Shown here piece by piece: positions 55,319-64,000 of a stretch of 64,000 nucleotides of DNA. Where the stretch lies: assembly GCA_907163375.1 (NCBI GenBank), contig CAJQUW010000618.1:1-64000 (forward strand). Direction: 5' to 3'. The stretch comes from Prostheceraeus crozeri. Taxonomy: Eukaryota > Platyhelminthes > Polycladida > Euryleptidae. The number at the start of each line of letters is the position of its first letter. Position 1 is the first letter of the stretch. The notes under the pieces were generated by a model that worked only from the letters and a program-made list of their open reading frames with translations, was not told the DNA's origin and ran no database searches. A program made the translations under genes and the position numbers.

Positions 55319-56271
55319 GTTGAATTCAATATTTTCCCCACAATCATCGTTTCACAGCACACACATCTCGGCTCATCACACCTGCTGACCCCGTAGATAG
55401 TTTTGCGATTATTCCTGCAGAGAGATCGAAGAAGAGATTTTGGTTGTTTGAACACCCTCGCTATTTTTTTGTCTTTGAAAGACTCCATCAATTTCAAGGC
55501 ACCACTTGTAGGAAGAATTACTTCTTTAAATATGTTGGGATTATTTTTGTTATTTGTTGTTATGAAAGGGATCATTTTATCTTCACGCATTTGCAGTTTT
55601 GCATCATTCAATTTGTTGTCATTGACTTTGTTTTGCTGTGCTTTCAGAAATGCGTTTTCAATAAGAGATTCGGGATAATTCAACTTCATTAGTCTACTTT
55701 TCAATTCTGATAATCTTAGTTTCCTTTTGTATTCCTGAGAAACAATCTTGACGATCCTGTTGGCCAAAGTATATGGAACATTATTTAGGGTATGTCTTGG
55801 GTGAGCTGAATTATATGGCACATAATTAAAGCTATCAGTTGGTTTGTGAAAAATATCTGTCTCTACTTTGTTCCTATCCCTATAGACTAGAACATCCAAG
55901 AAATTAAGTGCTAAGTCATTGGATTCCATAGTAAACTTTATACTATCATTTAGATTATTTATCATATTGAAGAAGTCATTAACATCCCCAAATCGACTTT
56001 CCCAAATAATCCAGCAATCGTCAATATATCTTTGCCATGCATTCTGAATGGAGTTGCAAATGTCATCATCATGGAGTTCTCTAAGAATTGTGTACATATT
56101 TCTTTCAATGAACCCCATTACCAAAATGGCATAGGTAGGGGCCATTTTAGTCCCCATGGCAGTGCCTCTTATATATATATATTCGTAAGCTAAAGCAATT
56201 TCTATTAAATGGACCAACGTGATGCTGAAGTCTACTTTTGTTTTAAAGGGTAAAAGAAAAGGGCAGAGCAA
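55315..56271 (-). CDS. Penelope-like reverse transcriptase, C-terminal half
   Basis: On the minus strand GTAMGTKMAPTYAILVMGFI is the block typical of Penelope-type enzymes. QRYIDDCWIIW is the catalytic YIDD. FLDVLVYRDRNKVETDIFHK and RHTLNNVPYTLANRIVKIVS are downstream thumb-region blocks. The motifs before the GTxMG block are absent. Long and uninterrupted over 318 codons. Confidence 0.85.
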   Translation of the reverse strand: MLCPFLLPFKTKVDFSITLVHLIEIALAYEYIYIRGTAMGTKMAPTYAILVMGFIERNMYTILRELHDDDICNSIQNAWQRYIDDCWIIWESRFGDVNDFFNMINNLNDSIKFTMESNDLALNFLDVLVYRDRNKVETDIFHKPTDSFNYVPYNSAHPRHTLNNVPYTLANRIVKIVSQEYKRKLRLSELKSRLMKLNYPESLIENAFLKAQQNKVNDNKLNDAKLQMREDKMIPFITTNNKNNPNIFKEVILPTSGALKLMESFKDKKIARVFKQPKSLLRSLCRNNRKTIYGVSRCDEPRCVCCETMIVGKILNST

Positions 56272-56465
56272 TTATAGACAAAGGCAGCATCGCCTGTCGT
56301 TTGTGATAAAAACTGATATCATATGGTTCTATCTGAGAATGAATGTGCTTTGTAACACGCATTATGCTATAGTCTGCAAGATAAGAGTTGCAATCTGCAA
56401 ACCCGCATGCATCGTAATGCTTAAACGCCAACTTGTTGTCGATCATTTTGTGAAGAAATTGACTG

Positions 56466-56565
56466 ACTTTTCGGAATTTTAGTTTTGGCCGGTTTTAGCC
56501 ACTTTTAGCCGGTTTTTACCACTTAGTGACAAAAACCAGTTTTAGCCGGCAAAAAGCCAACCCTG
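56466..56565. repeat. hAT-like terminus with GGCCGGTTTTAGCC motifs
   Basis: Repeats of TTTTAGCCGGTTTT end in GCCAACCCTG at 56565, the complement of a CAGGGTTGGC hAT-type end. The partner end was not found nearby; CAGGGTTGGCATATTT at 19552 is similar but very distant. Confidence 0.4.
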
Positions 56566-56799
56566 GCGCAACACCTTTTAGATTACAGCGTCCATTTGCC
56601 AGCTCCCCTCACATCTTCTTGGAGGCAGATGATCAACTCTCTCTTACCTGGATCTGCTCCAGTCTCCCTATCTCCACCTATCGCAAGCGCAAATTTAACA
56701 GCATTGGAGAAGAATGAAAATGATATCAGACTGTCCCGCAAATGCACAGTTGACATTACTTCATCAAGGTCAAGAAAGCAATTCGACGTTGCATGTCTT

Positions 56800-57626
56800 T
56801 TGGGAATGGAAAAAATGATTCATCAGCTTCTGGCAGTTACTGACTTGCGATGGAATGATGAAGATATCCTGATCTGCAGGATTGAATTCAGTAATGCCTT
56901 CAAATGTGTCTCTAGACAGAAAGCATAGGACCTCTGTGAGAAGCATTTTCCAGAATTATGCTCCTGGGATTCATACTGCTATGGAAGGCATCCACATCTT
57001 TTTCACCCAATGGGAACGTTGCTTTCAAGGACCGGTGTACAGCAGGGAGACCCGCTAGGTCCATTTCTCTTTAGTCCTGCAAGTGATAGTGGAGATCGAG
57101 ACAGCGAACAATTTGAAGTTTCATCCTTAGTGCTTGGATGACAGCGTGTTGTGTGGGAATAGAACGGAAGGGCAGGATGTTATTCATACGCTGACATCAA
57201 TTTCAGAGACAACTTATTTGCAATTGAACATTAAAAAATGCGAACTTTATAGCCGTGATGCATTAGATGGTTTCGCAAATGACTGTGTGAAATCCAACCA
57301 GCCTAACTTTCAAATTTTAGGATCTCCTATCGGCAGCGAAGACTTTTGTGTTGACTTTATTAGGAAACAGATATACACGGCAGACATCCTTTTGAGGGAA
57401 TTGCCAAATTTACAAAATCCACTTACTCTTTTTGCACCAATGCAAGGGATTATGTAAGATTGTTCATATCAGCAGAATGAGTCCTCCTTCGCTGATGTCG
57501 AATATTTTCCAACATTTCGACGATAACATTAGATGTTGTATGGAAGAATCTCTGGCGATCGAGACCACTGATTCAGCTTGGCTTCAAGCTCAACTCCCAT
57601 TGAAATATGCAACATTCTGTCTGTGA
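56800..57626 (+). pseudogene. Reverse transcriptase part of the unclassified element
   Basis: Blocks in order: MEKMIHQLLAV, then ICRIEFSNAFKCVSR (the D-containing block, here with Glu), LFHPMGTLLS, TGVQQGDPLGPFLFS, then SVLCGNRTEGQDVIHTL and LQLNIKKCELYS, LGSPIGSEDF, and ESLAIETTDSAWLQAQLPLK. The catalytic YxDD region is represented by LDDSVLCG (about 57128-57155), split by a frame change. Confidence 0.65.
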
Positions 57627-57668
57627 TTAGTACAACTATACAGAAGCGCCTGATACATCAGTTCATAC

Positions 57669-59392
57669 CACCGTCCAATTTATGCGCGCCGATGCAATTT
57701 GAGCGCGTAAATGATCAATGAATTTTTGACCTGAGATCTCGCGCAAGCTTTTCAAAATACCCCTCTAGAATTTCCCAACTTCACACGACAATATAACGAT
57801 AACAATATAGCGATAAAATTGCGACTAAAAGTATTGATATCAAAAAAAAATTGAAAAGTCGTCTGATTGACTTATAAGCGATATTACGAGGACTGGCTGG
57901 GCGAAAAGTTTAAGCATGCGAAAATCGTTGTTTCTTTTTCAATTTGGATGCCCTTTAAAAAGAAACTGGTAAAATGACAATTTAGCAATAGTCGTACGTT
58001 ACTTATGCGTTATCCTTTAGACCGATCAGCAGCAAAGATATGAATAAAAAATGAATATCACTCTTTAGCAGCTCTTTATCCTTTTCTTCGGAATCGTGAA
58101 ATTGGCCCACGTTCTCTGCAATCCTTTTCTCAACTCTGAATCATGTCGGAATAGCCATTAAGTTAGTAGGTTACGTTATTTACTAATATATATTTTTGGA
58201 ATTGAAAAATATTTAAACAAGAATTCAAATGTGCCAAACAGTATTGAAGATATGAATACCGAAAATACACGAATCAACAGAGATAGTCAGTGATTGCCCA
58301 TTATTCTATTGTAGTATGGCACTAAGTACGTATATATAGACAGAATCGGTTCATTTTCCTTATCACACCAAGGAACCATTTACTTGATCACTTGTTTGAA
58401 GGGATAGATATTTCATTTGTATAACCATATTTTCTAGGTAGTTAAATGAATCTAAAGTGTCCAGATTTTTGAAAATACTTTCAGTTTTAAATTTTTATCC
58501 TTTCCAAGGCTTGCGTTTTCTGCCATTTAAATGTATGCTATCGTATTATAGTATGTTGGCATAACCGAAACTGCGTTCCTCTGCAACTTTATTTGTTCAA
58601 CCTGCGTAAATATTATCTCTTGACGTACAGTTGAAAGCATTTTTAGCTGCTGCTGTATTATGGTAATCTATCACTGTGTGAACTGTTTCATGTGCTTGGC
58701 ATCAGTTGAAATACCGTTGCTGCTTCAGGAGCATGTCACTTTTCCTTTTGCAGCTCAATTCTTTGCGTTTCTACTACCTTTTCTACTACAATTTCTTAGC
58801 TTTCTCTTCCAATTCTTTTGGATGTTTCGAACTCTCATTGGAAGCCGCTACTTTCTCATCGATTGCGGAAATTGACTCGCTAATTTCCACCGGCTTTGAT
58901 GACTTTGCACGCTCTTCTGCTAAAAGAACACGGTGTTTCAATTTCTCCTGTAATTCTCGAGCTCTCTTCTATTCTTTTTTCAGTCTTCTTTGCATGCTTA
59001 CTTTGCATTTTTTGCATACGTCAAAAGTGACGTGGCAATCGGGCAATTGAAGCAGGCTACACGTTGAGCTGCCATATCTGACTTGATGAAAGTCAGCGCT
59101 CGAATGCTGCGTTGATCCAGATTTTGTCTTTTCTTACTAGCATGTTATAGCTTATTATTCTTACTAGCCAGCATACTAAATAAGTGCTCGACTTCCGCAT
59201 TGCCGAAAGGCAAGATCAAAAAAAGCTCGAATCAACTTGGTCAATATTGGCACTCGATAAGTTCCAGAGCTTCTTGTCAATACTTATTGAGAAATGTGAA
59301 TCCTGAACTTAATTAAGAATTCACGCGCACGCAGTGTGCAAATTTACGCGCGGCGCTTCCAATTTACGCTTTTACGAGCGCGCGGGACACTG
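57669..59392 (-). mobile_element. hAT transposon inside the retroelement
   Basis: GTTCATAC at 57661-57668 and again at 59393-59400 is a perfect 8-bp target duplication. Ends are CACCGTCC (left) and, inverted, CAGTGTCC (right), followed on both sides by GCGCG and TAAATT-like motifs. Inside, on the minus strand, a hAT-C piece (59003-59215) reads LPFGNAEVEHLFSMLASKNN, then RSIRALTFIKS. A further frame downstream (about 58750-59000) has coiled-coil composition (RARELQEKLKHR). Internally deleted and broken. Removing it and one copy of the duplication joins the flanking retroelement halves. Confidence 0.85.
59003..59215 (-). pseudogene. hAT-C dimerisation fragment
   Basis: About 70 residues on the minus strand: ILPFGNAEVEHLFSMLASKN followed by one stop, then SIRALTFIKSDMAAQRVACF and a stop at 59003. 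The PxGNAxxERxFSM pattern is the hAT dimerisation motif. The rest of the transposase is lost. Confidence 0.7.
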
Positions 59393-59400
59393 GTTCATAC

Positions 59401-60290
59401 GCAAAAGCAGCTTCGAGTGACATGGGTGTTGAGGAAGACTTCCTTACTGAAGCGTCGGCCATTTTCAATGCACAAATTAAAGCAGAGCATCAGATTTCAA
59501 GCATGGCTACTCATCCACTCAGTCAGAGATTATTGTCCGATTATGTAGAGCAAAGTCAGTTTCGTTTCCTCTACGATAACGCTTCAATTACCGATCAAGC
59601 AAGACCGTTGTGCATATCAGCTCCACATGCATCGAGTTGGCTTTAAGTTATACCCTCCCCGGACTTCGTTTAAATCTTCAACCAAACGAAATGTCTGTAT
59701 TGGCGAGATGGTAGCTGGGATTATATGTGTACACTGATAACAGGATTTGCCCGCGATGCCCAAATAAATCTTTGGATAACATTGGTTATCATGCACTGAC
59801 TTGCCGACGAGGTCCAGACATTACATTTAGACATAGTCACCTGAGAGATGATCTTGACGAATCTTGCTGTTATGCATCTCTTCGACCACAAGTTGAGAAG
59901 GGGGGCAATGAAAAAAGTGCAAGCCGTCCTGCGACATTCTTCTCCCGGTGTGGGACTTAGGACGTCCTGCAGCACTTGATCTTACGGTAGTGCATCCACA
60001 ATCTACATCCAATATCCTCAATGCGAGTGCTGGAGCAGCCGAACCAAGGCAAATTGGATGCCAACTCTCCAAAATGTGATGGGATGGACATATGTGCCAT
60101 CCGCCATGTTCATCTACGGAGAATTTAGAGACAGTGCGGTTCATTTTCTTACGAGACTGGCTTTACGTTTTTCTCTGCAGCAACGGAAGTCTCTCTTGCC
60201 GAGTGAAGTTCAAATTTTTGGTCGACTGGGCATCAGCCTAATGCGCTCGAATGCCCAAGCCATGTTATCGCGAAATCTGAATCCTTGATT
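59401..60290 (+). pseudogene. C-terminal part of the unclassified retroelement
   Basis: In three frames: EEDFLTEASAIFNAQIKAEH (about 59428), SQFRFLYDNASITDQARPL, APHASSWL, then RICPRCPNKSLDNIGYHALTC (about 59740-59800), a Cys/His cluster, ILLPVWDLGRPAALDLTVVH (about 59935-59990), and a final SLAE...LMRSNAQAML to 60288. The order fits the usual C-terminal half of this element type: Cys cluster, then a possible restriction-like nuclease block with DxTVV. Nuclease function is my inference. Confidence 0.6.
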
Positions 60291-61300
60291 CTTATGCCTT
60301 CTTGTTTTTTGTATCTGTGAAATATAGCTCTTTTATGTATTGGTACGACAAAAGTTATAATCGCAAGTACTACTAATTCGGTTTCTAGGACATTTATCAC
60401 GCAAGAGCCGAACGGGTTTGTTGATAACTTGATGTGTTAACACCGATATTGTACTTTTTTGCGAGTGCAACTATCGCTGATTTAATTGACTTTGAGGTAG
60501 GGGTCATTATCATTGCGAGTAAAAAATTAATAAATCTGTTAGAAGAACTATTTATGCAAGGATGGTATTTGAAGACATTATCGCACAGTCTTTTTTTGTA
60601 GAGCATTTCTGCAAGCTTTCATATTGGCAATTCCACAATGGCAATTCGAATCGCAATTATTTTTTACAAATGACGAAACCAAACTATCAGTTGCCAACAC
60701 TCACGATTATGTGCACAAAAAAGCGTACATGTTCAATTATTCATGGTATGCAATTTTTCTAATGCGCGATTTCTCATTGGAAGTTTTACAGCCAGCCCCT
60801 TTTCAATCCTGGTTCAACATCAGAAAAACTCCATTTCTCAAGATTTCCTGTGGTTGCTGTCAACCCTTTTGAACAAATCGCAATTCCTGCTTGATGTCTT
60901 ATCGCTATCGGAAAATGTTCAAAGCAAACGCGACTTTACTGAGACGGCTGAGACCTCAGTGCTGCAGCTAACGCTGTGTATGGCTGCCGTTCATTATTGT
61001 CAACGCATCACAGCTGACGTCATCACCGAAAATTGTCCGACGCGTAGCGAGAGAATTGCGCCTCGAGTTGCAAATTGACGGCGCTAAATCAACTTAACTG
61101 ATGCTCTAGCATCGAGACGGACCAACTTAAAAAATTGACTGGAGCACACCTTTAAGCTGTTTCGTTGTCTCATCACTTATTGAGACTATCAATTGAGAGA
61201 AAACGGGAAGTTTACTTTGGAAATTAATGAAAAATTGTCTTCAAATTGAGAAAGCGATTTTTTATTTCCTCGTGAAAAATTGTGTGATTTATATTACACT
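60291..61300. other. Unassigned, one open stretch
   Basis: A 111-codon plus-strand frame (60743-61078: FLWLLSTLLNKSQFLLDVLS, LQLTLCMAAVHYCQ) stands out but has no recognisable domain and no splice or element context. Otherwise nothing was seen. Confidence 0.3.
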
Positions 61301-61309
61301 CTTCTGTAA

Positions 61310-61420
61310 ATTCACAAACTTTCAAAATTTTTTCTGAAAAATCGTGAAATTCACAAACTTTAAAAGGGCCTTGAGCTTTTTTTCAAAATTCACAAACTTT
61401 CATAAACCGTGCGAACCCTG
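61310..61420. repeat. ATTCACAAACTTT direct repeats with hAT-like end
   Basis: Three copies of (A/T)ATTCACAAACTTT within 100 bases, closing with GCGAACCCTG at 61420 (complement CAGGGTTCGC). The same AATTCACAAACT and CAGGGTTCG combination occurs at 48715-48765 in the other orientation, so both are ends of one hAT-type family. Confidence 0.5.
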
Positions 61421-61773
61421 CAGAAGTCTGGTGTTCTGCCGACATTTTTCCCTTACGAAGATTTCTGTTCAATATTTATTTGGAAAATTCAGTTCAAATG
61501 TGACAATTCAATTTTTTCTGTTCTTCAGTCTTCATCCTTTGATTAAGAGATAAAATGTAATTTCTTTCTGCCAGATTTTCAAACATACCATCTGGCGAAG
61601 TCAGGGCAATTCTCCAATGCTGGTTTTAGTTAAATTATCAACAAGGACAGTTGGCTTTGTAGTTGGAAAGAGCCAGGAGTATTTAAAGATGTTATTAATT
61701 CTTTTATTTTTTTGTTCTCAACCGCATGATCTTGCCATTTTTTCGGTCGGAACAGCGCATTAACCTCGGAGTA

Positions 61774-61990
61774 CTACCAGGATTCAGGGAGATCAAGCAT
61801 TAATCTCAAGATGTGGGCACTGCCTAGCAGTGCAACCTTAATCAATTCTGGCACATGGTGGTGACCAGGGATCTTCTGCAAGTATTGATTCAGCTTTGGG
61901 CTATGGGCATCAAGAGCCCCGATTACTACTGGAACGACTTCAGTTTTTACGCTCCACAGTCTCATTATTTCTAGTCGCAAATCCTGATAC
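61774..61990 (-). mobile_element. Retroelement 3'-end fragment
   Basis: About 70 codons on the minus strand: LEIMRLWSVKTEVVPVVIGA, then QKIPGHHHVPELIKVALLGS and AHILRLMLDL. This matches the C-terminal tail (RxWKxKxxVIPVVIGALG...LLGTARILRKVL) of a reverse-transcriptase family common in invertebrates. Only the tail is left. The clade is not assigned. Confidence 0.6.
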
Positions 61991-63137
61991 TAACTGATCG
62001 TCTCTTGTTCTTTTTTACAGATGTTGTGATCTGTACAAAATGTGATCTTATTATTATGTTATTATTATCATTGTTCTTATATACAGTCCATTTCCTAAAT
62101 CGTTGCACAGTACAAAAAATTCTTTAATTTTCTATATTCTCATCAAATTTAATCGCATGCTGACAATCGATCAATAAACTTATTTACTTGTAGGTAACTT
62201 ATTTACCTGGACACTTGGGTCAGGAAACATAGTGGTGTGATTTGCTTAATTAAATGAAGTAATTAGTGATTGTCTGCTTTGCTACTTTCACGATGCCATT
62301 TCAGATATCAATATCACATTGGCCCACGTGTCACTCATTCTCTTTTTCATTATTGATGAGCTGCTCCATTTATCGGACGCAACGCAAGCGTCGTCATTCC
62401 TACGGCGTGAGGGAAGTTTGTCAGTGAACGGATGGGCCGATTTTGATAAAACTTACATATTCTTGGAGCTGATAACACCAGCATTATTTTAAACCCAAAC
62501 TCAAAAGCACCAGCGTTAATACAACAGAAGTTGTAAAGTTGTGTGCAGTTGACCGTTAAAAACATTGTTAACGCGAAAGTGGTGTAAAATTAGGTAAAAG
62601 TACAAACTGAATGATATTGCACAAATTGATGTCCGAATTCAAAAAACTAGATCATCGGAAAGATTAACATGAGCCTGATTCAATGGTGATAATCTTAATT
62701 TTCTGTAAGTTTCGTCTGTGGGTGTCGGTGAACAAATTGACCAAACATTCATACTTTTAAGTCTGCTGACCACAGCTGACCAGACAAAACCTAAAAAACT
62801 TTGCGAAATTTAAGTGCTTGACATAACCTTTCACATGGTACAAAGGTTATTGAAATTGAGCATCTTCATCAATGAGAAAATCATGTGAGATTTTTTTAGC
62901 AGCAATTTTTCGGTAAAACTTATTAGTATTGTATCTTTTTGTACATTCAGCCAATCCTAAAAACTGTGTGTCATGATGAACCTGACTGACAGCTCATGCT
63001 GTCTGCCAACTTTCTTAAAAAAATTCTGTCGTCTTAATGTTGAAATCCTGCATTAAAGAAAACGTTCAATTTTTTTCATAAGGCCTACTGACCACAGCTG
63101 ACCACACATGAAAACGAAATATATGCCAAAATAATCT
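61991..63137. other. No gene seen; one short repeat pair
   Basis: CTGACCACAGCTGACCA occurs at about 62764 and again at about 63088, each followed by AAA-rich sequence. No exon or element ends were found. Confidence 0.35.
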
Positions 63138-63298
63138 ATGGAACACAAGGTTTCATATGGTAAATCGTTTATCAAAATTGATCCAGGACTTCAACACGAA
63201 AACTTCATTCGAAAATGGCTTAGCTTTTTTGTGCAAATATTTTCGAAACGATCAGTACATGTACAAAATTTTTCGACAGCTAGCCGGCAATCATCTTC

Positions 63299-64000
63299 AG
63301 GTACAAAAGAATTTCTATTGGTGTCAGTAGGAGTTTAATGTATGAGATTAGTTTGAAAATGATATTTACAATGAGATTTGGTAACTAGGCGCAACAAACG
63401 TCTTCATCAACAACTGAAAAAGAATGAAGCAAATATGTAGCCATGTTTTCTTACAAACTGTACAATAATCAACAAACTATTGAGTAATCGAAAAAATGTT
63501 GTTTTTAAAATAAGCTGCAGCAAATGCAATCGATTTTATATAGGCAGCACTATTAGACCACTTCATGTCCGCTTTAAAGAACACCTTTCAACTCCAGCGT
63601 CATCTGCTTTTAAGCATATTCGTTTTTGTCAAGTAGAACATACCAACATCACCATCGACATTCTGGCCTACGACAACGATGCCACTAATTTACGATTGCG
63701 TGAGGCATTCTTCATACATAAAATTCAATCCATCTATCAATAATAAAGCTGAACTTGACAATCATCGTGATTTTCTTTTCTTTTAACTACATTTCTTAAC
63801 ATGCTCTACTAACATGGTTCATCATTCTTCATCTTACATGTCAGGTCAATTATTCTTTTGCTTCTGGTAAAGATATGCAACCCAGTGCAGCATCTTCACA
63901 TCTACATTATATCATACCGCATCTTATTGTAGATATAATTTTCAAACTAATCGCATACATTTAAACTCCTACTAACACCAATAGAAATTCTTTTGTACCT
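63299..64000 (+). mobile_element. Second Penelope-like element, 3' part with inverted flanks
   Basis: A GIY-YIG endonuclease is enclosed by inverted copies: AGGTACAAAAGAATTTCTAT at 63299-63365 (about 67 bases) and its complement at 63935-64000. The window ends inside the right copy. Penelope-like elements are known for terminal repeats in direct or inverted arrangement, so this may be the edge of an inverted tandem insertion. Confidence 0.6.
63480..63743 (+). CDS. GIY-YIG endonuclease, Penelope type
   Basis: 87 codons to a TAA stop: NVVFKISCSKCNRFYIGSTI is the GIY-YIG signature with the CxxC of Penelope elements, then LHVRFKEHLS with the conserved Arg and His, KHIRFC, and LREAFFIHKIQSIYQ with the conserved Glu (LREAxFIxKxxP-like end). 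The frame is intact over the domain. The start is arbitrary (it reads from TTG), since the real protein would begin in an upstream reverse transcriptase that I did not find. Confidence 0.75.
   Translation: MSNRKNVVFKISCSKCNRFYIGSTIRPLHVRFKEHLSTPASSAFKHIRFCQVEHTNITIDILAYDNDATNLRLREAFFIHKIQSIYQ

Larger units (their letters stand above)
54840..56271 (-). mobile_element. Penelope-like element, 5'-truncated copy
   Basis: A retroelement with reverse transcriptase followed by a GIY-YIG endonuclease, the order that defines Penelope-like elements. Only the second half of the reverse transcriptase remains. At the 3' side (minus strand, about 54930-54880) there is a small hairpin, CCTCATGAAATGAGG, followed by TGAAACCGGTC; then comes the (TA)n tract. 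It appears broken with few changes, thus not very old. Confidence 0.85.
56566..60290 (+). mobile_element. Unclassified reverse transcriptase element, split by a hAT
   Basis: A decayed non-LTR-type retroelement. The first part (about 56800-57626) has the reverse transcriptase; the second (about 59401-60290) has a C-terminal region with a Cys/His cluster. A hAT transposon lies between with an 8-bp duplication. The protein type, with HPMGTLLS, TGVQQGDPLGPFLFS and the later CPRCPNKSLDNIGYHALTC, is one I remember as unannotated multi-copy proteins in many invertebrate genomes; I cannot name the clade. Several breaks. Confidence 0.65.

Noticed and set aside
63270-63300. Hammerhead ribozyme near the second Penelope-like element (minus strand CTGAAGATGA...GTCGAAA)
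   Set aside because: The conserved core is not complete and stems do not pair well by eye; kept only as a possible decayed motif.

Overview
The window looks like AT-rich nuclear DNA from an invertebrate animal, probably marine. The evidence is a spliced gene with GT/AG introns, animal-type DNA transposons (CACTA/EnSpm-like, hAT, THAP/P element, pogo/Tigger-like ends), several LINE clades and Penelope-like elements. There is no operon structure and no bacterial or organellar gene. I cannot name the species. Most of the 64 kb is transposon debris; I can support only a few host genes.

Layout. 1-4440: unassigned DNA, then a decayed CACTA/EnSpm-like transposase. 4805-12762 (+): the best host gene, six exons joining in one uninterrupted frame of 359 codons, with the YVVFDF / CYWP N-terminus and C-terminal module that I associate with DUF4806 proteins; its introns hold a hairpin, a hAT remnant and a four-unit inverted repeat. 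13-24 kb: short repeat arrays, hairpins and two candidate elements known only by their inverted ends. 27239-31456: a foldback-like element with 175-bp tandem repeats in both arms (8 copies left, 3 right) and a 9-bp target duplication. 32.2-32.9 kb: a 5'-truncated LINE.

33-47 kb: two candidate host genes on opposite strands. A minus-strand gene has exons at 47367-47225 and 33467-33142 with matching phase; a plus-strand first exon lies at 33861-34053. In the space between sits a three-level nest: a palindromic element (34168-44938, arms about 1.9 kb) whose right arm was split by a LINE (39009-44598), which was itself split by a THAP-domain P-type element (40624-43845). Removing the P element and one target-site copy rejoins the LINE reading frame.

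45-64 kb: a retroelement graveyard. It holds RTE-like, jockey/I-like and CR1-like LINE remnants, a 5'-truncated Penelope-like element with GIY-YIG endonuclease, an unclassified reverse transcriptase element split by a hAT transposon with an 8-bp target duplication, and a second GIY-YIG endonuclease at the window end between inverted flanks. A Cys-rich candidate exon lies at 52.3 kb.

The elements and the few genes do not form a pathway. The value of the window is as a dated record of insertions and as a source of two long-inverted-repeat elements that I do not recognise as named families.
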